Translations under genes and position numbers: made by a program | Assembly (NCBI RefSeq): GCF_007830265.1 | Contig: NZ_VLKE01000001.1 | Span: 4,526,001 to 4,590,000 of the forward strand | Direction: 5' to 3' | Source: Micromonospora olivasterospora | GTDB lineage: Bacteria > Actinomycetota > Actinomycetes > Mycobacteriales > Micromonosporaceae | DNA length: 64,000 nt | The notes under the pieces: model-generated | Databases searched by the model: none | Told to the model about the DNA's origin: nothing | Seen by the model: the letters and a program-made list of their open reading frames with translations, nothing else | Part shown: positions 44,449-52,825 of the stretch, one piece after another | Layout: each line of letters starts with the position of its first letter | How positions within the stretch are numbered: position 1 is the first letter of the stretch

Positions 44449-45267
44449 CTACTTCTTGTTGGTGAAATCTTCGTAGGCGCGCAGCACCTCGTCGGTCGGG
44501 CCGTCCATCCGCAGCACGCCCGATTCCAGCCAGATCGTCCGTTCGCAGGTGTCCCGGACGGACGAGAGCTGGTGGCTGACCAGGAACACCGTCCCGGCGC
44601 TCTCCCGCAACTCGCGCACCCGCTGCTCGCTGCGCTTGCGGAAGCCCTTGTCGCCGGTCGCGAGCGCCTCGTCGATCAGCAGCACGTCGTGCTTCTTCGC
44701 CGCCGCGATCGAGAACCGCAGCCGGGCGGACATGCCGGAGGAGTACGTCCGCATCGGCAGCGAGGCGAAGTCCCCGCGCTCGTTGATGCCGGAGAACTCG
44801 ATGACCTCGGGCGTGATCCGGGCGACGTCGTCGGGGTGCATGCCCATGGCCAGGCAACCCAGTGTGACGTTCCGCTCACCGGAGAGGTCGTTGAGCAGGG
44901 CGGCGTTGACGCCGAGCAGCGACGGCTGGCCCTGCGTGTAGACCGCGCCCCGGTTCACCGGCAGCAGGCCGGCGATGGCCCGCAGCAGGGTCGACTTGCC
45001 GGAGCCGTTGGTGCCGATCAGCCCGATCGCCTCGCCCCGGTACGCGGTGAAGCTGACGCCCTTGACCGCGTGCACCTCGCGGACGTTCGGCGCGGACGTG
45101 CGGGACACGATCCGCCTCAGGGCGGCCACCGGGCTGGTGCCGCCCGTGGCGCCCTTGTGCACCCGGTAGATCACGTGCGCGTCGTCGACCACCACGGTCG
45201 GGACGCGCTCGGTGATCCTCGGCAGGGTCACCGTGACGTCGTTGGACGCCTCGATGTGCTCAACCAC
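44449..45267 (-). CDS. tagH: ABC transporter ATPase for teichoic-acid/polysaccharide export (TagH-like)
   Basis: 272 residues, GTG start overlapping the permease gene by 8 bases. AVKGVSFTAYRGEAIGLIG, Walker A GTNGSGKST near residue 86, LLGVNAALLNDLSGERNV with the family-specific loop, signature YSSGMSARLRFSIA near 177, and Walker B VLLIDEAL near 195, then SAGTVFLVSHQLSSVRDTC. The Q-loop region and short C-terminus match TagH/Wzt-type exporters without a carbohydrate-binding tail. It powers export of the lipid-linked glycopolymer with TagG. Confidence 0.92.
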   Translation of the reverse strand: MVEHIEASNDVTVTLPRITERVPTVVVDDAHVIYRVHKGATGGTSPVAALRRIVSRTSAPNVREVHAVKGVSFTAYRGEAIGLIGTNGSGKSTLLRAIAGLLPVNRGAVYTQGQPSLLGVNAALLNDLSGERNVTLGCLAMGMHPDDVARITPEVIEFSGINERGDFASLPMRTYSSGMSARLRFSIAAAKKHDVLLIDEALATGDKGFRKRSEQRVRELRESAGTVFLVSHQLSSVRDTCERTIWLESGVLRMDGPTDEVLRAYEDFTNKK

Positions 45268-46156
45268 GGCCGTACTCCTGTTCGCCCCGCCAGAAGTAGA
45301 TGAAACCCCCGACGCCCATCACGACCGCCCAGCCCACCGCGTACGACCACGCCTGAAGCATCGACGAGCTGAGCAGCGGCGCGCCCTCCAGCAGCGCGTG
45401 CCGGGCCAGCTCGATGTAGACCAGCATCGGGTTCGCCTCGACCAGGCGGGTGGCCCAGCCCGGCAGCCTCTCCTCGAACAGGGCGACGCTGTAGAGCACG
45501 CCGGAGCCGTACATCCAGGTGCGCATGACGAACGGCATGACCTGCTTGAGGTCGGCGATCTTCGCGCCCATCCGGGCGACCGCCATGGTCAGCCCCGCGT
45601 TGAACACGGCCTGGAGCAGTACCGCCGGGACCAGCAGCAGCCACTCGACGGTGAGCGGCTCGCCGGTCACCAGCACGATGCCGACGAGCACCAGCAGCGA
45701 GGCCAGCAGCTGCTGGAACTGGGTGAGCATGACGGCCAGCGGCAGGCAGGCCCGGGGGAAGTGCAGCGCCCGGATCAGCCCGAGGTTGCCCGTGATCGAC
45801 TGGGTGCCGTTCTGCACCGTGGTCTGGGTGAAGTTGAAGATGAACAGCCCGGTGGTGAGGTACGCGATGAAGTTCGGGATGCTCTTCTGGTCCAGTACCA
45901 GGCCGAAGATCAGGTAGTAGACCGCGGCGTTGGTCAGCGGGGTGAGCACCTGCCACAGCTGCCCGAGCCGGGCGTTGCTGAACGAGGCGACCAGCTTGGC
46001 GTTGGAGTACGCGGCGATGAAGTGCCGGTACGCCCACAGTCGGCGGGCGTACTCCGCCAGGGGCGGCCGCTCGCCGGCGACCCGCAGCCCGTACCGGGCG
46101 GCCAGCTGCGCCTGGGGCAGGCCGGCGTCGGGGTCGGCCAGCGCGGTGTTGGCCAT
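45260..46156 (-). CDS. tagG: ABC transporter permease for teichoic-acid/polysaccharide export (TagG-like)
   Basis: 298 residues from ATG 46156. ABC-2 type permease with six helices: FSNARLGQLWQVLTPL is the amphipathic entry helix, then AVYYLIFGLVLDQ, FIAYLTTGLFIFNFTQTTV, LPLAVMLTQFQQLLASLLV, VLLQAVFNAGLTMAVARMG and WSYAVGWAVVMGVGGFIYF. It forms the membrane part of the exporter with TagH. It is the first gene of this unit; a minus-strand promoter (TTGCGT-N17-TACCTT) lies 94-122 bases upstream, overlapping a likely TetR operator. Confidence 0.92.
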   Translation of the reverse strand: MANTALADPDAGLPQAQLAARYGLRVAGERPPLAEYARRLWAYRHFIAAYSNAKLVASFSNARLGQLWQVLTPLTNAAVYYLIFGLVLDQKSIPNFIAYLTTGLFIFNFTQTTVQNGTQSITGNLGLIRALHFPRACLPLAVMLTQFQQLLASLLVLVGIVLVTGEPLTVEWLLLVPAVLLQAVFNAGLTMAVARMGAKIADLKQVMPFVMRTWMYGSGVLYSVALFEERLPGWATRLVEANPMLVYIELARHALLEGAPLLSSSMLQAWSYAVGWAVVMGVGGFIYFWRGEQEYGRG

Positions 46157-46249
46157 GGGATGGGCGCTCCGATCTTGTGGGGCAACGGGATGCGCGTGAA
46201 CGATATCGAGCGTGGCCGGTGCCTGGAGCGCCGCCTCGTCGCTGCGTGG

Positions 46250-46278
46250 AAGGTAGTCCAAAACACGTCGGGACGCAA
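46250..46278 (-). promoter_or_regulatory. Promoter of tagG
   Basis: On the minus strand, TTGCGT (46278-46273) and TACCTT (46255-46250) are separated by exactly 17 bases. It drives tagG-tagH. Confidence 0.55.
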
Positions 46279-46294
46279 CCGTACCGTCGTTGCG
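46274..46294. promoter_or_regulatory. 21-bp operator-like inverted repeat between tagG and the TetR gene
   Basis: CGCAAC (46274-46279) and GTTGCG (46289-46294) flank nine bases. The repeat overlaps the tagG -35 box and sits next to the -10 of the TetR gene, as expected for a divergent autoregulated TetR operator. Confidence 0.5.
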
Positions 46295-46295
46295 C

Positions 46296-46301
46296 TACAT
46301 T
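46296..46301 (+). promoter_or_regulatory. -10 element of the TetR gene (leaderless)
   Basis: TACATT ends 7 bases before the GTG at 46309. No ribosome site is seen, fitting a leaderless mRNA. Confidence 0.45.
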
Positions 46302-46308
46302 GTTCCAC

Positions 46309-46974
46309 GTGACAGCCGAGAAGAGCCACGTGACCAGCGGGAAGCGGCGCCGGCCGGCGGGCGCGGCGGTGCTCCGGGGGGAGATCACCACGGCCATCCG
46401 GCGCGCGTTGATGCAGGAGCTCGCCGCCGTCGGCTACGGCCGGCTCTCCATCGAGGCGGTCGCCCGCCGGGCCGGGGTCGGCAAGACGGCGATCTACCGG
46501 CGGTGGAGCTCGAAGCTGGAGCTGGTGCTGGAGGTCGTGGCCGCCGCCGCCGGCAGCAAGCTGCCCGCGCTGGACACCGGCACGCTGCGCGGCGACCTCA
46601 CCCTGCTGTTCCAGGTGCTGGCGCACGCCCTGCGCCACCCGCTCGCCTCGCAGATCATCCCGGACCTGCTCGCCGAGGCGGCCCGCAACCCGGAGATCGA
46701 CGAGACCCTGCAGGCGCTGCTGCGCGCCAAGCAGCAGGAGATCGGCGGCTCGCTCGTCGCCCGGGCCGTCCGGCGCGGCGAGCTGCCGGCCGACACCGAT
46801 CCCGACGCGGCCGTGGACCTGATCGTCGGGCCGCTGTACTGGCGGCTGGCCATCGCCCGCACCGCGCCGACCGAGGCGTACCTCGACGCGCTGGTCGAGG
46901 CGGTGGCGGCCGGGCTCGGCGCCGCCCCGACCCCGCCCCGGCAGCGCGCCGTCCTGCCCGCCGCCCCCGCCTGA
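46309..46974 (+). CDS. TetR-family transcriptional regulator
   Basis: 221 residues from GTG 46309 (a second GTG at 46330 is possible). The N-terminal helix-turn-helix is clear: ITTAIRRALMQELAAVGYG, LSIEAVARRAGVGKTAIYRRW, then SSKLELVLEVVAAA. The C-terminal ligand domain (LASQIIPDLLAEAARNPEI, IVGPLYWRLAIARTAP) matches the TetR C-terminal family with WRLA. It is divergent from tagG with a 21-bp inverted repeat between, so it may control export of the glycopolymer and itself. The ligand is unknown. Confidence 0.9.
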   Translation: MTAEKSHVTSGKRRRPAGAAVLRGEITTAIRRALMQELAAVGYGRLSIEAVARRAGVGKTAIYRRWSSKLELVLEVVAAAAGSKLPALDTGTLRGDLTLLFQVLAHALRHPLASQIIPDLLAEAARNPEIDETLQALLRAKQQEIGGSLVARAVRRGELPADTDPDAAVDLIVGPLYWRLAIARTAPTEAYLDALVEAVAAGLGAAPTPPRQRAVLPAAPA

Positions 46975-47086
46975 GCCGGTCCGCCTCCGCGCGGCCGCGC
47001 CGCCGACCCCACCCCCGAGGGGCCCGGCCACGGCCGCCGCGCGACGTGCCCGGCCCCCGGCCCCGGCTACCGCCGGGCCGCGGGCG

Positions 47087-48283
47087 TCAGCGCGGCGCGT
47101 CCAGCGGCAGCCGGGAGACGATGTGCCGGGCGATCTCCAGCGAGCTGGTCGCGGCGGGGGAGGGCGCGTTGAGCACGTGCACCTGCCGGTCCGCCTCGAC
47201 GATCAGGAAGTCGTCCACGAGGCCGCCGTCGGGCCGGATCGCCTGGGCGCGCACCCCCGCGCCGGCCCGGACGATGTCGTCCGTGGTCAGTTCCGGGACC
47301 AGCCGGGCCAGGCTGGCGGCGAACCGTTTCCTCGACAGCGACCGGGCCACCTCGGTCAGGCCGTACCGGTAGTGCCGGCGGCCCAGCGCCCACAGGCCCC
47401 GGTAGGTCAGCTCGTCCCAGACGTCGCGCGGGCTGAACCGCCCCCACGAGTAGCCCTCCCGGGCCGTGGCCAGCACGGCGTTCGGGCCGGCGTGCACGCT
47501 GCCGTCGATCATCTTGGTCAGGTGCACCCCGAGGAACGGGAACTGCGGATCCGGCACCGGGTAGATCAGCCCGCGCACCAGACCGCGACGCTGGGGGGTC
47601 AGCTCGTAGTACTCGCCCCGGAACGGCACGATCCGCACCGGCGTCGGCACCCCGGCCAGCCGGGAGATCCGATCGGCGTGCAGGCCCGCGCAGTTGATCA
47701 GCACGTCGCCGACCACGTCGCCGCCGGTGGTGTTCACCACCACGCCCTCGGGCCGGCTGGCGACCCCGGTCACCTCGGTGCGCGTACGCAGGTCGGCGCC
47801 CCCGGCGGCGAGCAGCCCGGCGAGCGTGCGGCAGACCGCCCCGAAGTCGACGATGCCGGTCGAGGCGACGTGCAGCGCGGCCACCGCCGCGACGTGCGGC
47901 TCGTACTCGGCGGCCTCCGCCGCCTCGATCAGCCGCACCGGCAGGCCGTTGGCCACCGCCCGTTCGTGCAGCGCGTGCAGCCGCGGCAACTCCGCCGGGT
48001 CCGTGGCCACGATCAGCTTGCCGCAGATGTCGTACGACAGCCCGTGTTCGGCGCAGAACTCGACCATCGACGCGCTGCCGGCCCTGCACAGGGTCGCCTT
48101 GAGGCTGCCCGGCTTGTAGTAGACCCCGGCGTGGATCACGCCCGAGTTGTGGCCGGTCTGGTGGGCCGCCCAGCCGGCCTCCTTCTCCAGCACGGTCACC
48201 GAGTCGCCGGGTCGGTCGGTCATCAGCCGGTGCGCCACGGCCAGGCCGACGATGCCGCCACCCACGACCACGAACCTCGTCAT
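47087..48283 (-). CDS. lhgO: L-2-hydroxyglutarate oxidase
   Basis: 398 residues from ATG 48283 (GGGAGA upstream). FAD-dependent oxidase of the DAO family: FVVVGGGIVGLAVAHRLM binds FAD, then the LhgO mark TGHNSGVIHAGVYYKPGSLK, GKLIVATDPAELPRL, VPFRGEYYELTP and the C-terminal AGAGVRAQAIRPDGGLVDDF. It oxidises L-2-hydroxyglutarate to 2-oxoglutarate, passing electrons to the membrane quinone pool or oxygen. It is not linked to the polysaccharide genes by function; it is divergent from the next operon. Confidence 0.92.
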   Translation of the reverse strand: MTRFVVVGGGIVGLAVAHRLMTDRPGDSVTVLEKEAGWAAHQTGHNSGVIHAGVYYKPGSLKATLCRAGSASMVEFCAEHGLSYDICGKLIVATDPAELPRLHALHERAVANGLPVRLIEAAEAAEYEPHVAAVAALHVASTGIVDFGAVCRTLAGLLAAGGADLRTRTEVTGVASRPEGVVVNTTGGDVVGDVLINCAGLHADRISRLAGVPTPVRIVPFRGEYYELTPQRRGLVRGLIYPVPDPQFPFLGVHLTKMIDGSVHAGPNAVLATAREGYSWGRFSPRDVWDELTYRGLWALGRRHYRYGLTEVARSLSRKRFAASLARLVPELTTDDIVRAGAGVRAQAIRPDGGLVDDFLIVEADRQVHVLNAPSPAATSSLEIARHIVSRLPLDAPR

Positions 48284-48366
48284 CTCGTCTCCCCTGCCGG
48301 CGCCGACACAGATCGTAACCGCCTCCCCGGGCACGCCCGATTCGCGCCCGTCCCATGCAGGTGGCC

Positions 48367-48372
48367 TAGACT
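48367..48372 (+). promoter_or_regulatory. -10 element for the lux-like operon
   Basis: TAGACT, 30 bases before the ATG at 48402, with GGGGAGA as ribosome site. No clear -35 box. Probably the promoter of the aminotransferase-to-epimerase part of the operon. Confidence 0.45.
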
Positions 48373-48401
48373 GCTGCGGGTCCAATTTCCCGGGGAGACA
48401 C

Positions 48402-49541
48402 ATGTCTGAGGTCATCGCGCTCGGTCAACCCACGGTCGGTGACGCCGAACTCGCCGCCATCGCCGAGGTCTTCGCCTCCGGCTGGCTCGCGGGGTCCGGT
48501 CCCACCAGCCGCCGGTTCGAGGAGCGGTTCGCCGCCGCCGTCGGCACCCGCCACGCCCTCGCCACCAGCAACTGCGGCTCGGCGCTGCACCTCGCGCTGC
48601 TCACCCTCGGAGTCAACCCGGGTGACGAGGTGATCGTCGGGGACTACACGTTCCCCGCCACCGGCCACTCGGTGCTGTGGACGGGGGCCAAGCCCGTCTT
48701 CGCCGACGTCCGTCCGGACACCTGGACCGTCGACCCGGCCGCGGTCGAGGCGGCGGTCACCCCGCGCACGGTCGGCATCATCGCCGTGGACGCGTTCGGC
48801 CAGCCGGCCGACTACGACGAGCTGCGGGCCATCGCCGACCGGCACGGGCTGTTCCTGGTCGAGGACGCCGCCTGCTCGGCGGGCGCGACGTACAAGGGGC
48901 GCCCCGCCGGCAGCCTGGCCGACGTGGCCACGTTCAGCTTCCACGGCCGCAAGGGGATCACGGCGGGGGAGGGCGGCGCGTACGTCACGGACCGCGACGA
49001 TCTCGCCGCGCACGCCCGCAAGCTGCACACCTACGGGGTGGAGGGGGCGCTCACCCGGGCCGAGCTGTCCCACCTGCCGATCCCGACCTTCACCGAGCTG
49101 GGCTACAACTACCGGCTCTCCGACGTGGCGGCGGCCATCATGATCGCGCAGCTCGACCGCCTGCCGGACCTGCTCGTGGCGAAGCGGCGCACCGCCGCCC
49201 GCTACGGCGAGCTGCTCAAGGACCACGAGCTGATCACCACGCCGTACGAGGCGCCCGACCGCGAGCACCCGTGGCAGTCGTACGTGGTCACTATCGATCC
49301 CTCGGTGGACCGCGGCGCGGTCGCCCTCGAGTTGCGTCAGCGCGGCGTGCAGTGCACCTTCGGGACGTACGCCTCGCACGTCCAGCCGCTCTACGGCCAG
49401 ACGGCGCCCTGCCCGGTGTCCGCGGACCTGTTCGCCCGGCACCTGGCCATCCCGATGCACGCCAACCTCACCGACGCCCAGGTCGAGACCGTCGCCGCCA
49501 CCCTGGTCGACGTCGTCAACAGCGCGGCCACCGGCCGCTGA
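48402..49541 (+). CDS. DegT/DnrJ/EryC1-family sugar aminotransferase
   Basis: 379 residues. PLP-dependent aminotransferase acting on a nucleotide-linked keto-sugar. LGQPTVGDAELAAIAEVFAS, the acceptor region SNCGSALHLALLTLG, GDYTFPATGHSVLWTG, VDAFGQPADYDEL, DAACSAGATYKGR, the PLP Lys in FSFHGRKGITAGEGG near residue 187, and GYNYRLSDVAAAI are all typical. It heads a plus-strand operon with an epimerase, GT4 and the LuxC/LuxE cassette. The product could be an amino sugar, or the ketone or aldehyde of a chain made by the cassette; the sequence does not decide. Confidence 0.88.
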   Translation: MSEVIALGQPTVGDAELAAIAEVFASGWLAGSGPTSRRFEERFAAAVGTRHALATSNCGSALHLALLTLGVNPGDEVIVGDYTFPATGHSVLWTGAKPVFADVRPDTWTVDPAAVEAAVTPRTVGIIAVDAFGQPADYDELRAIADRHGLFLVEDAACSAGATYKGRPAGSLADVATFSFHGRKGITAGEGGAYVTDRDDLAAHARKLHTYGVEGALTRAELSHLPIPTFTELGYNYRLSDVAAAIMIAQLDRLPDLLVAKRRTAARYGELLKDHELITTPYEAPDREHPWQSYVVTIDPSVDRGAVALELRQRGVQCTFGTYASHVQPLYGQTAPCPVSADLFARHLAIPMHANLTDAQVETVAATLVDVVNSAATGR

Positions 49542-49566
49542 TCCCCCAGGAAGGACACTGTCCGAC

Positions 49567-50499
49567 ATGTCGAAGCAGACCGTCTTCATCACCGGAGGCG
49601 CGGGCTTCATCGGCCTGCACGTGGTGCCGTTGCTGTTGGAGAAGGGCTACCGGGTCCGCATCTTCGACAACATGTTCCGCGGCGACCGGGACCGGGTCGC
49701 CGAGCTGGTGGCCACCGGCGACGTGGAGCTGATCGACCAGGACGTCCGCTACGGCGGCGCCGTGCACGCGGCCATGAAGGGCTGCGAGTACGTCATCCAC
49801 CTCGCCGCCGTCTCGATCAACAAGAGCCAGGCCGACCCGTACGAGTCGATCGACATCAACATGGTCGGCAACCACAACGTCTTCGCGGCCGCCGCCGACC
49901 ACGGCGTAAAGCGGCTGGTGTTCGCGTCCTCCGCCTCGGTGTACGGCGACCCGAAGAAGCTGCCGATGCACGAGGACGACCGCCTCGACCCGCTCACCCC
50001 GTACTGCATCTCGAAGCGGGCCGGCGAGGACCTGCTCGGCTTCTACCAGCGCAGCAAGGGCCTGAACTGGATCGCCCTGCGCTTCTTCAACGTGTACGGC
50101 CCGGGCCAGAAGCCGACCGCGTACTACACCTCAGTGATCAACCACTTCGTGAAGCGGCTGAAGAACGGCGAGCCGCCGGTCATCGACGGCAAGGGCGAGC
50201 AGTCGATGGACTTCATCCACGTGCACGACATCGCGCGCTCGGTCGTCGCCGCGCTGGAGGCGGAGCAGGGCAACGTGCCGGTCAACATCGGCACGGGCAT
50301 CGACACCTCCGTCGCCACCCTGGCCGAGATCCTGATCAAGGCGGTCGGGGTCGACGTCGAGCCGCAGTTCAACCCGCGTGAGGTGCTGGTCAGCCGCCGG
50401 GCGGCGGACATCACCCGGGCCCGCGAGGTGCTCGGGTGGGAGCCGACCATCGCGGTCGAGGACGGGATGACCGACCTGATCAAGACCGAGGTGGCGTGA
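49567..50499 (+). CDS. NAD-dependent epimerase/dehydratase
   Basis: 310 residues, ATG 49567, 25 bases after the aminotransferase stop. Extended SDR: VFITGGAGFIGLHVVPLLL binds NAD, VIHLAAVSINKSQADPYESI and FASSASVYGDPKKL, with the catalytic Tyr-Lys in TPYCISKRAGEDLLG, then FFNVYGPGQKP. This pattern fits UDP-glucose/GlcNAc 4-epimerases or related sugar dehydratases. It would supply a sugar nucleotide for the next GT4. Intact. Confidence 0.9.
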   Translation: MSKQTVFITGGAGFIGLHVVPLLLEKGYRVRIFDNMFRGDRDRVAELVATGDVELIDQDVRYGGAVHAAMKGCEYVIHLAAVSINKSQADPYESIDINMVGNHNVFAAAADHGVKRLVFASSASVYGDPKKLPMHEDDRLDPLTPYCISKRAGEDLLGFYQRSKGLNWIALRFFNVYGPGQKPTAYYTSVINHFVKRLKNGEPPVIDGKGEQSMDFIHVHDIARSVVAALEAEQGNVPVNIGTGIDTSVATLAEILIKAVGVDVEPQFNPREVLVSRRAADITRAREVLGWEPTIAVEDGMTDLIKTEVA

Positions 50500-50731
50500 C
50501 CCAGCCGCCGTCCGCCGGGGGCCCGTCGTCGCACGGGCTCCCGGCGAACCCGTTTCTCCGGCAGGGCCGGGCCCCGCGTCGGTCACGCACGGTTGGAGCC
50601 GTTCACCGGTCGCCGCAGCGCTGAGGTAGCGTAGGCCCCCGTCGCCATCCGGCAGATCCACCGGCCTGCCCGTACGATCCAGCGGTGGGCCCGGGCCACG
50701 CCCCCACACCGACCCGACAGGAGTTACCGCT
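50500..50731. other. 232-base gap inside the operon
   Basis: No gene. TAGCGT near 50635-50640 is a possible -10 for the GT4 and everything after it; no matching -35 was found. The GT4 ribosome site AGGAG lies at the end. Confidence 0.4.
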
Positions 50732-51922
50732 GTGCGGATCGCGGTCGTCAACAACTTCTTCCCACCACGTCCCGGTGGGAGTTCGCACCTGGCCGCCGCC
50801 CTGGCGGAGCGGTACGCCGCGGCCGGTCACGAGGTCCTCGTCCTGACCGCCGCCTACGAGGGCGCGCCGGCGGAGGAGCAGCGGAGCGGTTACCGCGTCG
50901 TCCGGCTGCCGGCCATGCCGATGCCGAAGCTGGGCCTGTCCATCGACTTCGACATGGCCTTCGCGCTGGCCCGACCCGGCAACCTGCGCCGGGTCTCCCG
51001 GCTGCTGGCCGAGTTCAGGCCCGACGTGATCCACCAGCACGGCCAGTTCTTCGACCTGAGCTGGATCTCCGGCTGGTACGCGCGTCGCCACCGGGTGCCG
51101 GTGCTGCTGTCCATCCACACCCGGCTGGAGAGCCCCGACCCGAAGTACGCCGCGCTGTTCCGGACGCTGGACCGGTTCCTGGTCAAGCCGATCATCACGC
51201 GGTTCCGCCCCCGGTATGTGATCATGGACGAGTTGGCGGCCCACTACTGCGCGGAGCGCTACGGCGCGACCACGGCGGACTTCGACTACATCCCGGTCGC
51301 CGTCGAGCCGAGCCGATTCGAGGGCACCCCGGAGACCGACGTGCGCGCCCGGCACGGCGTCGGCGACGGCCCGCTGATCGTGTCGCTGGGCCATGTGATC
51401 CCGCTGCGGGACCGGCTGGCCCTGGTCGAGGCGCTGCCGGCCGTCCTGGCGAAGCACCCGGACACCAAGGTGATGATCATCGGCCGGGTCTACTACGACG
51501 CGTTCGCCAAGCGGGCCGCGGAGCTGGGCGTCGGCCACGCGATCATCACCACCGGCGTCGTGCCGCCGGCCGACGTGCCGGCCTACTTCGCCGCCGCCGA
51601 CGTGGTGGCCCACGACCTGCAGGGCGGCGGCTTCGGCACCGCCAGCCTGGAGGCGATGGCCGCCGGGCGGGCGACGATCGGCACGGTCACCGAGACGAAC
51701 TTCCCGGCCGTGCGGCTGCGCAACTGGGAGAACTTCGTGCTGGTCCGGCCGAACGCCCCGGCCGACCTCGCGGACGCGGTGATCCGGCTGCTGGACGAGC
51801 CGGAGGAGCGGGAGTGGATCGCCAAGCGGCAGCGCGATCTCGTGTACTCGCACTTCACCCTCGACGTGGTCACCCGCCAGCATCTGGACGTCTTCGCCCG
51901 GATGGTGGGGGAGCGGGCGTGA
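50732..51922 (+). CDS. GT4-family glycosyltransferase
   Basis: 396 residues from GTG 50732 (AGGAG 9 bases upstream). GT-B retaining transferase: MRIAVVNNFFPPRPGGSSH, then VIHQHGQFFDLSWISGWYAR and VPVLLSIHTRLE of the acceptor side, LIVSLGHVIPLRDRLALVEA, and the C-terminal GGFGTASLEAMAAGRATIG in which the usual ExE glutamate pair is reduced to F-G-T-A-S-L-E. It probably adds a sugar to the lipid-linked acceptor. Its stop overlaps the next gene's GTG (GTGA). Confidence 0.88.
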   Translation: MRIAVVNNFFPPRPGGSSHLAAALAERYAAAGHEVLVLTAAYEGAPAEEQRSGYRVVRLPAMPMPKLGLSIDFDMAFALARPGNLRRVSRLLAEFRPDVIHQHGQFFDLSWISGWYARRHRVPVLLSIHTRLESPDPKYAALFRTLDRFLVKPIITRFRPRYVIMDELAAHYCAERYGATTADFDYIPVAVEPSRFEGTPETDVRARHGVGDGPLIVSLGHVIPLRDRLALVEALPAVLAKHPDTKVMIIGRVYYDAFAKRAAELGVGHAIITTGVVPPADVPAYFAAADVVAHDLQGGGFGTASLEAMAAGRATIGTVTETNFPAVRLRNWENFVLVRPNAPADLADAVIRLLDEPEEREWIAKRQRDLVYSHFTLDVVTRQHLDVFARMVGERA

Positions 51923-52551
51923 GCATGTTCTCCGACGACGAGCGCAGCAACCGGCTGCGTGCCGGCATCGTGAACGACTTCGTCGGCGGCTTCCTCAACG
52001 ACGTCGAGCGGGCCCGCTTCCTCGGCCTGCCCGAGACCACCCGGATCCGGGAGCGTACGAAGATCGTCAGCCCGGAGAACCTGGTCATGGGCGAGCACTG
52101 CTGGATCGGGGAGAACACCGTCCTGGACGCGAGCGGCGGCCTGGAGATCGGCGACCACACCAGCATCGGGCTGAACTGCCTGGTGTTCACGCACTCCAGC
52201 TGGCTGGCGAACATGACGCTGGAGAACTACTCCGGCAGCGACCTCATCGAGCGCAAGCCGGTCAAGATCGGCAAGGGTTGCTTCATCGGGGGCAACAGCG
52301 TGATCATGATGGGTGTCACCATCGGTGACTGCGCGACCGTCAGCCCCCTGTCGGTGGTGACCAAGGACGTTCCCGCCTACAGTCTGGTGTCGGGCAACCC
52401 CGCCCGCGTGTTCCAGCGCTACGACCAGGAGCACATCAAGGCCGAGGCGGAGCGGGTCCGCGCCGAGAACGCCGCCCGGCGGGCCGCGGCACAGGCGCGC
52501 GGAGAGGCACCCGTCTGGGGCTCGCCCGCGGTGCGCCGTGACGGGCAGTGA
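51919..52551 (+). CDS. Hexapeptide-repeat (LbH) acyl/acetyltransferase
   Basis: 210 residues from GTG 51919, overlapping the GT4 stop; ATG 51925 is a possible alternative. Left-handed beta-helix repeats run from about 50 to 150 (IVSPENLVMGEHCWIGENTV, LEIGDHTSIGLNCLVF, KIGKGCFIGGNSVIMMGVTI, ATVSPLSVVTKDVPAYS), with VSGNPARVFQRY closing the domain. LbH acetyltransferases of sugars use acetyl- or acyl-CoA and, sometimes, acyl-ACP. An ACP gene follows 34 bases later, so acyl-ACP as donor is possible. The C-terminal ~40 residues are a charged helix. Confidence 0.88.
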   Translation: MSMFSDDERSNRLRAGIVNDFVGGFLNDVERARFLGLPETTRIRERTKIVSPENLVMGEHCWIGENTVLDASGGLEIGDHTSIGLNCLVFTHSSWLANMTLENYSGSDLIERKPVKIGKGCFIGGNSVIMMGVTIGDCATVSPLSVVTKDVPAYSLVSGNPARVFQRYDQEHIKAEAERVRAENAARRAAAQARGEAPVWGSPAVRRDGQ

Positions 52552-52585
52552 CCATCCCTTAGCGATCAACGGAGTAAATGCGATC

Positions 52586-52825
52586 ATGACTCTCACCGAC
52601 CGCCTGCGTACCGTCTTCGTGGACGCCCTGGAGCTGCCCGAGGGCACCGACGTGGAGAGCCTCACCTACCGCGGCATCGAGCAGTGGGACTCCCTCGGCC
52701 ACATGACCCTGGTCGGCGCGATCGAGGACGAGTTCGACGTCCAGCTGGAGACCGAGCAGGTCATCGACATGAGCAGCTTCAAGGTCGCCCTCGACATGCT
52801 GCGAGGTCTCGGCGTCGATGAGTGA
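52586..52825 (+). CDS. Acyl carrier protein
   Basis: 79 residues from ATG 52586. The 4'-phosphopantetheine Ser is in QWDSLGHMTLVGAIE near residue 36, in the DSL context; EDEFDVQLETEQVIDM follows. Length and charge fit a stand-alone ACP. It is tightly coupled: its stop region overlaps the SDR start by 8 bases. It most likely carries the acyl group processed by the SDR and loaded by the AMP-ligase. Confidence 0.9.
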   Translation: MTLTDRLRTVFVDALELPEGTDVESLTYRGIEQWDSLGHMTLVGAIEDEFDVQLETEQVIDMSSFKVALDMLRGLGVDE

